A stretch of DNA of 44,724 nucleotides from Bryobacteraceae bacterium. Lineage in GTDB: Bacteria > Acidobacteriota > Terriglobia > Bryobacterales > Bryobacteraceae. Position 1 is the stretch's first letter. Every line of letters starts with the position of its first letter. A model generated the notes under the pieces. The model was not told the DNA's origin, did no database searches, and worked only from the letters and a program-made list of their open reading frames with translations. Below are positions 36,676-44,724 of this stretch, one piece after another. The translations under genes and the position numbers were made by a program. The DNA lies in the NCBI GenBank assembly GCA_023511855.1, contig JAIMAR010000005.1, positions 1 to 44,724 on the forward strand, given 5' to 3'.

Positions 36676-37290
36676 CTACTGCGGCCCGCCCACGCTTGGC
36701 GAACCCGGGGTGATGGCAATCGGGGGCCCTTGCGCCGTTTCCTCGCTGCGGGTCAGCACTAGAGCCAACACGGCGCCTACGGCCACCCCGCCCGCAATGG
36801 ACAAGAATCGGGAGGAGAGCAAACCGCGCCGCGCCGTTTGCGTCTGAGCGGTGTTGATTTGCACCACCGTGGCTTTGGCGCTGGCGCCCTGGTAGGAGGC
36901 CTCGACTTCGATCTCAAACTTGCCCTGCACCCCGTTGGCGCGGAACCCTCTTACTTCGACTTGCCCGGTCCGGTCGGTCCGCAAAAGATAAACCCGCGCG
37001 CCGTTGGGGAAGACTACCCCCGGCCCGCTGTCCGGGCTTGTGAACTGGACCGCTGCGCCCATCAGCGGCCGGCGGTTCTCATCCTCCACCCGAACCACCA
37101 GCGGAGTCTTCGAGCGCTGGCCCACGCGGTGAAGGGCGCCTTGACCCTCCAGGATGACGACCTGGATCTTTGGGCCCTGGCGGCCGGCCTGCTGCGCCTC
37201 CAGCGGAGAAGCTGACGGCAGCGCCAGCAACCCGCAAAGCGCCAGCACAGGCAAGTCACGGCGCCACAGTTGCTGCCAATGAATTCTCAT
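36676..37290 (-). CDS. Secreted Ig-like protein with C-terminal membrane helix, first gene of the operon
   Basis: 204 aa. Signal peptide at residues 1-33, an Ig-like (Big-1/invasin-type) domain at about 40-145 (QVVILEGQGALHRVG, VRVEDENRRPLMGAAVQFTSP, LLRTDRTGQVEVRGF), then a membrane helix at about 162-182 (SIAGGVAVGAVLALVL) and a short Pro/Gly-rich tail. AGAGGTGG precedes the ATG as ribosome site. It is the lead gene of a three-gene set and would display its Ig domain outside the inner membrane. Confidence 0.65.
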   Translation of the reverse strand: MRIHWQQLWRRDLPVLALCGLLALPSASPLEAQQAGRQGPKIQVVILEGQGALHRVGQRSKTPLVVRVEDENRRPLMGAAVQFTSPDSGPGVVFPNGARVYLLRTDRTGQVEVRGFRANGVQGKFEIEVEASYQGASAKATVVQINTAQTQTARRGLLSSRFLSIAGGVAVGAVLALVLTRSEETAQGPPIAITPGSPSVGGPQ

Positions 37291-37513
37291 ATTCCACCTC
37301 TTATCATTTTGCGCGAATTGAACGCCTCAGGGTGCGTCCGGTCCCCCGGGACGAGCGAGCTGTGCGGAGCCGGGATATCCAATGAAACGCGTTGCAAGGT
37401 CTGCCGGTTTCAACCGGAGTGCGGAGGGCTCCGGTGCGAACTCCGCGGCGCGAATTCGTCTGTCTGTTATCCGCGGCAGAGAACGTTGCGGTAGAGTAAT
37501 GGGTGCAGAGGCA

Positions 37514-38185
37514 ATGTTTACCTGGATCTGTCCGAAGTGCGGCGCCGAAATTCCACCGTCGCTTTCCGAGTGTCCGAACTGCACGGGCCAGACGGCATCT
37601 GCTCCGGGCGAAGCTATCCCGGTTGCCTCGCCGCTCCAGCCTACCCCGCCGGCGGCCCCGCCGCCACGGGCTGCCGCCGCCCGCCCCCACCCCCCGATGT
37701 GGTTGATGGCGGCGGCCTCCGCGCTGGTCTTCGTCCTGCTGGCGGCCGGAGCTTATTTCGCCTACCGCCATTTCCGCGGTGAGGCCGCCACGGGCGTCTC
37801 CTTGAAACAGACGGCCGCGCCCGCACCGACGCCAGCGAGCGCCAGCGCCACGCCCGGCATGAAAGCTCTCCTGGACGCCGTCGAGGTGACCGGCATCCGT
37901 ATGTTCCAGGATAAGGCCAAGAAGACGGAAGTAGTCTTCATTGTCGTGAATCACTCGGCGGCCCCATTGACGGACCTTTCGGGAACGGTCACCCTGCGGC
38001 CGAGCACCTCCCAGCCCGGCAGAGAGATCGTCGGCATCTTTGGCTTCCGGAATCTCTCGCTGGGGCCGTTTGAGAGCCGGGAACTGCGGGCGCCGCTGAA
38101 CACCAGCCTGAGAATGTACGAGCTGCCGGACTGGCAGTTCCTGAAGACCGAGCTCAACCTCTCCTTGCCGTCGCTTAAAGAATGA
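37514..38185 (+). CDS. Zinc-ribbon membrane protein of unknown function
   Basis: 223 aa from the ATG with AGAGG before it; an ATG at 37499 and a longer open frame from 37382 lack a convincing ribosome site. The N-terminus is a zinc ribbon (CPKCGAEIPPSLSECPNC, residues 6-23), then a Pro/Ala-rich linker, one membrane helix (about 63-84, LMAAASALVFVLLAAGAYFAY) and a beta-rich domain (about 115-223). Cytoplasmic zinc ribbon and external domain are joined by one helix. Its stop overlaps the next gene's start (ATGA), implying a joint role. Confidence 0.65.
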   Translation: MFTWICPKCGAEIPPSLSECPNCTGQTASAPGEAIPVASPLQPTPPAAPPPRAAAARPHPPMWLMAAASALVFVLLAAGAYFAYRHFRGEAATGVSLKQTAAPAPTPASASATPGMKALLDAVEVTGIRMFQDKAKKTEVVFIVVNHSAAPLTDLSGTVTLRPSTSQPGREIVGIFGFRNLSLGPFESRELRAPLNTSLRMYELPDWQFLKTELNLSLPSLKE

Positions 38186-39966
38186 ACCCCGCGCGCGCCT
38201 TCACCTGGCTGGTGATCGCGGTGCACGCCTGTCTGCTGGTGTGGTCCTTTCCGGACTATTTCGCGGACAACGACCTGGGGTACCACATTTCTCTGGCGCG
38301 CCAGTACGGCGAACACGGGTCCTATTTTTGGGACAAGCTTAACTACGGCCCCAGCGGACGCCCGAATTTGCAGGGTCCGCTTCTGCACTACGGCGTGGGC
38401 TTTCTGGGCCACGCTCTGGGCGGCGAGGGTGATGATTACGTTCACGCATTCACCGTGTTCGCCCTCCTTCAATGGGCCGCGGCGGTGTTCACCGCCGTCT
38501 ACTTCGCCCGTAAGTACGGCGGAGACCTAGCGGGCCTGTTCGCCGGAGCGCTGCTCAGCGGCGGGATTTATTCGGCAGGGTCCTTCTTTGTGGGCGTGCC
38601 TTCGGGCTGGATCTTCATCCTGAGCGCGTGGGCCGTTTTCTTTCTCTTGGAGGGCAAGCTCCGGCTCTCCGCGCTCGCCACGGCGGCTGCGGTCTACGTG
38701 CATCTGGGCGGGATTACCACTGCGCCCTTTGGCATTCTGCTCGCGGCCCTGATAACGCGGCGCTGGCGGGCGCTCGTGAAAGTGGGCGCCATCACCGCGC
38801 TTTTGGCCTCGCCTTACATCTTCCACTTCCTGCGGAGTCTCGACTACTGGGTGGGGCGGCGCGGCCACGTGGCCGGATCCGTCAACCTGCTGCTCTACGC
38901 GCTGGCCGTGCCGGCCGTGGTCTGGCTGCTGCGGCGGCCGCGGGAGAACGCGATGCTGTTGTGCTGGGCGGCGGCGCCGCTGGCTTGGTTCTTTCAGGAC
39001 CGGCTGCGGTTTTTCCTGCAATCGAGCGTCGCGGGGGCGGCAGCGGCGGGGGTCTTCGTAGCATGGCTGCTCGAACGCTATGCCGGCCCGCGGGCCCGCG
39101 CCGGGCTGAGCGTTACGTTGGTCCTATTAGCCACTGCGTTTCCTTTGTCGATTCCGAGCCTCCCTGTGGAGATCCTATGGGCCTCGGGCCGAGGCTTCCC
39201 CAGAGAGCTGGACTGGAAGGAGGCGAAAATCCTGGCGGGCATTCTCCGCGATGAGGGTTTAGACAACAGGCTGCTATGGTCGTACTACCCGTCGTTGGGT
39301 TGCGCTGTGGCCGTCTATACGCCGGTTTGGCAAGAGGGCGGCCACTGGAACGAAGTGCGGCCTCAGGTGAATCCGGCAGCGAAGATGTCCGCCGGAGAGA
39401 AGGTTTACCTTCTTCCCATGCCCCCAGGGGACGACATCCTGGTGCAGTACCGCATCTACGGGCTGATTCGGATTCACGGCGGAACGGCGCAGACAAGCGT
39501 CGTGACCCTGACTCAGCCGGGGAGGCTGGATTTGGCCGCGCCGCTGGCGGCGGAGGTGCTGCGGAGGGAAGCATTGTGGCTGGCGGACCACGCGGTCAAC
39601 AACACGATGCCGCCGCTCGGAACGGTTCTAGATCCCGCCGGGCTGGAGGGGTGGCGCGCCGGCATGTGGCGGCAGCGAGTCCGCGCGGGACGCATGAGCC
39701 TGGCAGTGCTGGCCTATGCCCACGCTTTGGAGCCGCTCGACCCGGAAAGGGCCCGGGGAGCGCGCAACGCCGCCCGCGATTTCGGCACGCTCGCCAACTT
39801 CCTGGGCGACGAAACCGCGATGGATTACATCAGCGAGGAGCGATTTCAGCGCTTCCGGGAGAACCTCAGGACGGTAGCGCAACACGCGCCGGTGCTGCGG
39901 CGCCAGACGCTGCCTTCGCCGGAGCTGAGCGATGCGGTCGAGCGCTTGTTCCGGGAGTATTTTTGA
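38182..39966 (+). CDS. Polytopic membrane protein, GT-C glycosyltransferase-like
   Basis: 594 aa. About ten hydrophobic segments from residue 7 to 335, then a soluble C-terminal domain (about 340-594). After the first helix the sequence YFADNDLGYH (27-36) places an Asp-Asn-Asp in the first external loop, the position where GT-C glycosyltransferases bind a metal and lipid-phosphate sugar. The layout fits that superfamily, but no closer family was recognised. Translationally coupled to the zinc-ribbon protein upstream. Confidence 0.6.
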   Translation: MNPARAFTWLVIAVHACLLVWSFPDYFADNDLGYHISLARQYGEHGSYFWDKLNYGPSGRPNLQGPLLHYGVGFLGHALGGEGDDYVHAFTVFALLQWAAAVFTAVYFARKYGGDLAGLFAGALLSGGIYSAGSFFVGVPSGWIFILSAWAVFFLLEGKLRLSALATAAAVYVHLGGITTAPFGILLAALITRRWRALVKVGAITALLASPYIFHFLRSLDYWVGRRGHVAGSVNLLLYALAVPAVVWLLRRPRENAMLLCWAAAPLAWFFQDRLRFFLQSSVAGAAAAGVFVAWLLERYAGPRARAGLSVTLVLLATAFPLSIPSLPVEILWASGRGFPRELDWKEAKILAGILRDEGLDNRLLWSYYPSLGCAVAVYTPVWQEGGHWNEVRPQVNPAAKMSAGEKVYLLPMPPGDDILVQYRIYGLIRIHGGTAQTSVVTLTQPGRLDLAAPLAAEVLRREALWLADHAVNNTMPPLGTVLDPAGLEGWRAGMWRQRVRAGRMSLAVLAYAHALEPLDPERARGARNAARDFGTLANFLGDETAMDYISEERFQRFRENLRTVAQHAPVLRRQTLPSPELSDAVERLFREYF

Positions 39967-39978
39967 GAGGATAAGAGA

Positions 39979-41202
39979 GTGGAGCCGCATGCAGATGCCG
40001 CCGATCTGGATGCGAAGCGGCAGGCGGCCTTGTCCGCGCGGCACGCGCTGGGTTTCGTGGTTCTGCTCGGCGTGGTCAGCCTTCTCTCCGATGCCACTTA
40101 CGAGGGCGCCCGCAGCGTCACTGGGGCGTTCCTCGCTGCTCTCGGCGCGAGCGGCGCGGCGGTCGGCTTTGTAGCGGGCTTCGGCGAACTGGTGGGCTAC
40201 GGGTTGCGCCTGGTCTCTGGCGTACTGAGCGACCGCACGCGGCGCTACTGGCTGATCACCATCGCGGGCTACGCCGTCAACCTGCTGGCCGTGCCTCTGC
40301 TGGCGCTGGCCGGGCGCTGGGAAACGGCGGCCGCGTTGATGATCGCCGAGCGCGCCGGCAAAGCGCTCCGCACCCCCGCGCGGGACGCCATGCTTTCCCA
40401 TGCCACCTCGCGCATGGGCCGCGGGTGGGGTTTCGGCTTGCACGAGGCCATGGACCAGATTGGCGCGGCGGCTGGTCCTCTGATCGTGGCGATGGTGCTG
40501 CATGCCCGGGAAGGATTCCGGACGGCCTTCGCCATCCTGCTCGTTCCCGCGCTGCTGGCCCTGGGGACGCTGACGGTGGCGCGGTTCCTCTATCCCCGCC
40601 CGCAGGATCTGGAAGCCCGCCCGGCGCGGTTGGAGACGGCCGGATTCCCTCGCGTCTTCTGGCTGTACCTGGCGGCGGTGGCCCTGGTCGCGGCGGGCTA
40701 TGCGGATTTCCCGCTGATCGCTTATCACTTCCAGAAAAGCTCCGTGGTTTCGGCCGCCTGGATCCCGATTCTCTACGCGATCGCGATGGGGGTGGATGCG
40801 ATTGCGGCGCTCGTGTTCGGATGGGTTTTCGACCGCCTGGGTTTCGTCACGCTGGCGCTGGTCTCGCTTTTATCGGCGCTATTTGCGCCTCTGGTGTTCC
40901 TGGGGGGATTCCGCGCCGCGATGGCGGGCATGGCGCTGTGGGGCATCGGCATGGGCGCGCAGGAGTCCATCTTGCGGGCGGCGGTGGCGGAGATGGTTTC
41001 GCGCGAGAGGCGCGGCACGGCCTATGGAGTGTTCAACGCGGGCTGCGGGCTGGCGTGGTTTTTGGGAAGCGCCCTGATGGGGGTGTTGTACGACGTGTCT
41101 CTGCCGGCGTTGATTGCGTTTTCGGTGGCGGCGCAGGTGGGTTCCGCCCCCCTGTTTTTGTGGGTTGGCCGGAAGCCTCGCGACGCCGCTACCGGCAGGT
41201 GA
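39979..41202 (+). CDS. MFS transporter
   Basis: 407 aa, GTG start after GAGAGG. About twelve hydrophobic helices between 26 and 395. The DRTRRY motif lies in the loop between helices 2 and 3, and ERAGKALRTPARDAML between helices 4 and 5 is characteristic of a conserved bacterial MFS subgroup of unknown substrate. It begins 12 nt after the preceding gene and probably belongs to the same operon. Direction and cargo are not predictable. Confidence 0.82.
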   Translation: MEPHADAADLDAKRQAALSARHALGFVVLLGVVSLLSDATYEGARSVTGAFLAALGASGAAVGFVAGFGELVGYGLRLVSGVLSDRTRRYWLITIAGYAVNLLAVPLLALAGRWETAAALMIAERAGKALRTPARDAMLSHATSRMGRGWGFGLHEAMDQIGAAAGPLIVAMVLHAREGFRTAFAILLVPALLALGTLTVARFLYPRPQDLEARPARLETAGFPRVFWLYLAAVALVAAGYADFPLIAYHFQKSSVVSAAWIPILYAIAMGVDAIAALVFGWVFDRLGFVTLALVSLLSALFAPLVFLGGFRAAMAGMALWGIGMGAQESILRAAVAEMVSRERRGTAYGVFNAGCGLAWFLGSALMGVLYDVSLPALIAFSVAAQVGSAPLFLWVGRKPRDAATGR

Positions 41203-41259
41203 GATCTGGGCGGCTTCCCGGCGGCCGCGCGGACTGGGCCACGCGATCGCAGCCGCAGC

Positions 41260-41706
41260 TCAGGACAGGCGGGCGCGGACCAGATCGCTGAGCGTCTTGC
41301 CGTCCACGCGCTTGCCGGCGAGCTTGGCCTGCGCGGCCTTCATCACCACGCCCATCTGCTTGAGCGAGGTCACGCCCGTTTCGGCGATGGCTGCCGAAAT
41401 GGCGGCCTCCATTTCCTCGGCGGAGGGCGCCGCAGGGAGGAAAGATTCGATCAACCGGAGCTCGGCCTCTTCCTTTTCCGCCAGCTCGGGCCGGCCGCCT
41501 TTGCGGTACATCTCGGCCGCCTCGGCGCGCTGCTTGACGAGGGATTTCAGGACTTGCATCTCGGCCGCTTCGTCCATCGGCTTCATGGCGTCGACGGCTT
41601 GCTTTTTCAAGGCCGCCAGGACCATGCGCAAGGCGCTGAGACGGGCCTCGTCGCGGGCCTTCATGGCCTGGGTCATCTCAGACTGGATGCGCTCTGCTAA
41701 ACCCAT
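41260..41706 (-). CDS. GatB/YqeY domain protein
   Basis: 148 aa, full length for YqeY. The C-terminal domain resembles the tail of GatB, and is thought to bind tRNA or act in amidotransfer; function in the stand-alone form is not settled. Features: KARDEARLSALRMVLAALKK (16-35), LIESFLPAAPSAEEM and GVVMKAAQAKLAGKRVDG, the family core. TAGAAT on the minus strand (41722-41717) lies 10 nt before the ATG. Confidence 0.9.
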   Translation of the reverse strand: MGLAERIQSEMTQAMKARDEARLSALRMVLAALKKQAVDAMKPMDEAAEMQVLKSLVKQRAEAAEMYRKGGRPELAEKEEAELRLIESFLPAAPSAEEMEAAISAAIAETGVTSLKQMGVVMKAAQAKLAGKRVDGKTLSDLVRARLS

Positions 41707-41715
41707 GCTGTTTGC

Positions 41716-41722
41716 TATTCTA
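41716..41722. promoter_or_regulatory. Overlapping divergent -10 boxes of yqeY and the aminotransferase gene
   Basis: TATTCT on the plus strand (41716-41721) and TAGAAT on the minus strand (41722-41717) share bases in a 33-nt gap. Both fit -10 positions, 18 nt and 10 nt from their starts, so the genes may compete for polymerase. Confidence 0.4.
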
Positions 41723-41739
41723 AAGGACTAATCACTCCC

Positions 41740-42903
41740 ATGTACATCCGGAAAACACGACTCTTGACTCCCGGGCCGACGCCGCTGTACCCGCCGGCCC
41801 TCCACGCCATGATGGGTTCCGACATCCATCATCGAACCGAAGATTTCCGCAATCTTTACCGGGCCGCCCTCGCGGACCTCAAGGCGGTCATGGGCACTTC
41901 CAACGATGTGCTGATCATGGTCTGTTCCGGAACGGGCGCCATGGAATCGGCCGTGTCCAATCTGTTTTCAAGCGGCGACAAAGTGATCGTCATTTCGGCA
42001 GGAAAGTTCGGCGAGCGCTGGGTGGAGATGACCAAAGCCTTCGGGCTGGACGCTATCGTGCTCAAGGCCGAATACGGCAGCGCGGTCTCGCCCGCGGAGC
42101 TGGAGGCGGCGCTGGCCGCCAACCCCGGCGTACGCGGTGTCTTCGTGCAAGCCTCGGAAACCTCCACCGGCGTGCAGCACGACGTGGAAGCCATGGGGAA
42201 GGCGGTCGCCAAAACCGATGCCATCTTCGTGGTGGACGCTATCACGGGCTTGGGCACGATGCCCCTCGACATCGACGGCTGGGGGCTGGACGTGGTCGTC
42301 GGAGGTTCCCAAAAAGCCTTCATGATCCCGCCCGGTTTGGGATTCCTCTCGATCAGCCCCAAGGCTTGGGCGTTCGCCGAGCGAGCCAACCTGCCGCACT
42401 ATTACTTCGACCTGAAGAAGGAGAAGAAGAACGCGGCCGGAGGTGAATCGAGCTGGACGCCGAACACGTCGCTGCTCATCGCCCTCCACGCCGCTCTGCA
42501 ATACATCAAGAGCATCGGCATGGACAAGCTGGTGCGAAACGCGCAGCTTCTGGCGCGGGCCACGCGGGAGGCCGCCACGGCGCTGGGGCTGGAGCTATTC
42601 GCGCCCGCTTCGCCTTGCTCGTCGGTGACGGCGATCAAGGCGCCGGCGGGCTGGGACTCGGGCGTCATCGTCAAAGAGTTCCGCAACCGCTTCGGGGCCA
42701 TCATCGCCAACGGGCAAGGCTCGATGAAGGGCAAGATCTTCCGCATCGCGCATCTCGGCTACTTCGACTTTGCGGACCTGTTCGGGGTCATCGCTGAGCT
42801 GGAGCTGATCCTGGCCGCCAACGGCCTGCCCGTGACTTATGGAACCGGCGTGGCCGCTGTGCAGAGGGTCTATGCCGAAGCCGCCCTCCAGACGGGCAAG
42901 TAG
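41740..42903 (+). CDS. Class V PLP aminotransferase (alanine-glyoxylate/serine-pyruvate family)
   Basis: 387 aa. Core motifs: TPGPTPLYPPALHAM near the start, SGTGAMESAVSNLF (63-76), HDVEAMG, the pair VVDAITGLG with the PLP-binding Asp166, and the Schiff-base lysine Lys192 in GGSQKAFMIPPGL. These place it in the alanine-glyoxylate/serine-pyruvate branch rather than canonical SerC. Because serA follows after 8 nt, it most likely transaminates phosphohydroxypyruvate, or else moves serine to pyruvate or glyoxylate; the neighbourhood favours the first. Confidence 0.88.
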   Translation: MYIRKTRLLTPGPTPLYPPALHAMMGSDIHHRTEDFRNLYRAALADLKAVMGTSNDVLIMVCSGTGAMESAVSNLFSSGDKVIVISAGKFGERWVEMTKAFGLDAIVLKAEYGSAVSPAELEAALAANPGVRGVFVQASETSTGVQHDVEAMGKAVAKTDAIFVVDAITGLGTMPLDIDGWGLDVVVGGSQKAFMIPPGLGFLSISPKAWAFAERANLPHYYFDLKKEKKNAAGGESSWTPNTSLLIALHAALQYIKSIGMDKLVRNAQLLARATREAATALGLELFAPASPCSSVTAIKAPAGWDSGVIVKEFRNRFGAIIANGQGSMKGKIFRIAHLGYFDFADLFGVIAELELILAANGLPVTYGTGVAAVQRVYAEAALQTGK

Positions 42904-42911
42904 GAGGTCTC

Positions 42912-44501
42912 ATGAAAATCTTGGTTGCTGAGCCCATGGCTGCGGCCGGTTTGGAGCTGCTGCGCGCGCAGCCTGGCTGGGAGGTGATTGCTTCCAATCC
43001 CAAGGAGTACGAGCAGCATCTGGCGGACGCCGAGGCCCTGATCGTGCGGAGCGCCGTCAAGGTGACCAAGCAGGTGCTCGAGAAGGCGCCGAAGCTGCGC
43101 GTCATCGGGCGCGCCGGCGTGGGTGTCGACAACGTCGATCTGGCCGCGGCCACCGCCGCCGGGGTGCTGGTGATGAACACGCCGGGAGGCAACGCCGTCT
43201 CGGTGGCGGAGCACACTTTGGCCTTGATGCTGGCCATGGCGCGCTCCATCCCGCAGGCCAACGCCTCCACCAAAAGCGGCAAGTGGGAGAAGAAGAAGTT
43301 CTTGGGCAATGAGCTGCGCGGCAAGACGCTGGGGATCGTGGGGCTGGGCAGCATCGGGCGCGAAGTCGCCCGCCGCGCACGCGCTTTCGAGATGAAGATC
43401 ATCGCCAGCGATCCTTACGTCACCCGCGAAGCCATCGAGGACGTGACGGTGAATCTGGTAGACCTGGATACGCTCTACCGGACGAGCGACTACATTACGC
43501 TGCATGCCGCTCTGACCAACGAGACGCGGATGATGCTCAACCGCGAGGCCTTCGCCAAAATGAAGCCGGGCGTGCGCCTGGTGAACTGCTCGCGCGGGGA
43601 GCTGATTGACGTGGAGGCGCTGAAGGAAGCGATCGAGTCGGGCAAGGTCGCGGGCGCCGCTTTGGACGTCTTTGCGCCCGAGCCGCCGCCGCCGGACTTC
43701 CCGCTGTTTGCTCTCGAGAATGTGCTGGCCACGCCTCATATCGCCGGCTCCACTGAGGAAGCGCAGGAGATCGTGGGCGTGCGCATCGCCGAACAACTCG
43801 CGCAATACCTGTTGAGCGGCGTGGCTCTCAATGCCGTCAACATGCCGGCGCTTACGCCGGAGCAGTATAAGTCGATCGAGCCGTACATTACGCTGGCCGA
43901 GAAGCTCGGCGCTTTCGCGGCGCAGGTGGCCGCGGGCAGTCCCGAGGTGGTTCGCCTGGTGTATTTGCGGCGGCTGGCCGAAGATAACACGCACCTGATC
44001 CGCAACGCAGGGCTGGCGGGCGTGCTCAACCAGTGGCTGTCGCAAAGGGCGAATCTGGTGAACGCCATGCAGATCGCCGCGCAGCGCGGCCTGCGCGTGG
44101 AAGAGAAGCACGAGAAGCGCGCAGGACACATGGACGCCATCCGGCTGGAGCTGGAGACGGACAAGGGCGTCACGACCGTGGAAGGCGCGGTTGTGCTGGG
44201 CAAGGCGCGCCTACTGCATGTGGATGGCATCTATTGCGAGGTTCCGCTGTCGGGCAATTTGATCTACATGCGCAACGAGGACGTACCCGGGGTCATCGGA
44301 CACGTGGGCACGGTGCTGGGGCGCAACCGGATCAACATCGCGAACTTCGGTCTGGGGCGGCAGGATGCTCCGACCGAGGCGGGCAAGCCCTTGGAGGCGG
44401 TCGCGGTTGTGGAGACCGACGAGCCGGTGAGCGCCGATGTGCTCGCTCAGCTCTACGCAAACCCGGCAGTGAAATTGGCGCGCGCGGTCAAGCTGCCCTG
44501 A
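42912..44501 (+). CDS. serA: D-3-phosphoglycerate dehydrogenase
   Basis: 529 aa long-form enzyme, first step of serine synthesis. The substrate/NAD region (1-300) has the GRAGVGVDNVD segment, nucleotide motif GLGSIG, NCSRGELID with its catalytic Arg, and TPHIAGSTEEA with the catalytic His. An intervening domain (about 320-450) and a C-terminal ACT domain (about 455-529, MRNEDVPGVIGHVG) follow, as in serine-inhibited forms. An AGGAGG-like site (TAGGAGGTC) precedes the ATG. It shares an operon with the aminotransferase upstream. Confidence 0.97.
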   Translation: MKILVAEPMAAAGLELLRAQPGWEVIASNPKEYEQHLADAEALIVRSAVKVTKQVLEKAPKLRVIGRAGVGVDNVDLAAATAAGVLVMNTPGGNAVSVAEHTLALMLAMARSIPQANASTKSGKWEKKKFLGNELRGKTLGIVGLGSIGREVARRARAFEMKIIASDPYVTREAIEDVTVNLVDLDTLYRTSDYITLHAALTNETRMMLNREAFAKMKPGVRLVNCSRGELIDVEALKEAIESGKVAGAALDVFAPEPPPPDFPLFALENVLATPHIAGSTEEAQEIVGVRIAEQLAQYLLSGVALNAVNMPALTPEQYKSIEPYITLAEKLGAFAAQVAAGSPEVVRLVYLRRLAEDNTHLIRNAGLAGVLNQWLSQRANLVNAMQIAAQRGLRVEEKHEKRAGHMDAIRLELETDKGVTTVEGAVVLGKARLLHVDGIYCEVPLSGNLIYMRNEDVPGVIGHVGTVLGRNRINIANFGLGRQDAPTEAGKPLEAVAVVETDEPVSADVLAQLYANPAVKLARAVKLP

Positions 44502-44724
44502 CGCGCCCTCAGCACGCAGGCGTGAATTGCCGCGCAGCACAACCGCCGCGCGCATGGCGTTCAGCCTAGGGCCAAGCCGGGCTGAATGTGGCTGTGGGGC
44601 GGATGCTCACGTCGCCGGAGAGCAGAGTATGGGCGTGGTGCGAGCGCACGCTGGCAACCTGCCCCACGGGCGGGCGGAGTTGGGGTGTGGCTCGGGCTTT
44701 ACCTCTGCGGTTTGGTGGGGAATC
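44502..44724. other. Non-coding end of the window
   Basis: The last 223 nt hold no convincing coding frame, RNA gene or terminator. A short GC-rich segment with CGCGC repeats follows serA. If a gene begins here, its start is beyond the window. Confidence 0.5.

Overview
The window is a GC-rich, densely coded bacterial chromosome segment. Gene content points to the Acidobacteriota, most likely the Solibacter/Bryobacter group (Bryobacterales). The evidence is a tmRNA with tag ANTQFAYAA, many secreted proteins of unknown function with Ig/TIG-like or sugar-active folds, a Tes-type radical SAM protein, an EF-G paralogue, and hrcA-grpE-dnaJ without dnaK. Placement rests on recalled family knowledge, not on a database search. 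No insertion sequence, prophage, CRISPR array or tRNA was seen.

Layout. 1-2.6 kb: end of htpX, overlapping rlmI, a ferredoxin, and a decayed VapBC module. 2.6-8.0 kb: a secreted glycosidase-like protein, a LolA-like secreted protein, nagA and ilvE. 8.1-14.0 kb: stress and translation block hrcA-grpE-dnaJ, an EF-G-like GTPase and an abutting beta-barrel protein. 14.1-19.3 kb: a radical SAM/SPASM protein, clpS divergent from ssrA (tmRNA), a DUF1080 protein, a membrane metallophosphoesterase and a patatin. 19.3-22.3 kb (minus strand): a three-gene overlapping operon of type III polyketide synthase, methyltransferase and flavoprotein, resembling phenolic-lipid (srsABC-like) clusters. 22.4-28.4 kb: a DUF5060/apiosidase-like protein coupled to tsaB, an orphan NarL-type regulator, a TIG-domain protein, a TPR protein and queG. 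28.6-30.2 kb: a radical SAM protein of the tetraether lipid synthase (Tes) family. 30.3-34.4 kb: dnaG-rpoD, then nadD tail to tail. 34.5-37.3 kb: a three-gene operon of secreted proteins. 37.5-41.2 kb: a zinc-ribbon membrane protein, a polytopic GT-C-like protein and an MFS transporter. 41.2-44.5 kb: yqeY, then a class V aminotransferase with serA (serine synthesis).

How the genes fit together. Most of the window is housekeeping (replication/transcription initiation, translation quality control, serine and branched-chain amino acid synthesis, tRNA modification by TsaB and QueG), interleaved with accessory envelope and secreted genes. The two accessory loci most worth following are the Tes-family gene, a candidate for making membrane-spanning lipids, and the type III PKS operon, a candidate for an alkylresorcinol/alkylquinone-type product. 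Both would modify the membrane. Promoters, where visible, are sigma70-like, often extended -10 (TGCTAnnnT), and several lie only about 8-15 nt from the start codon.
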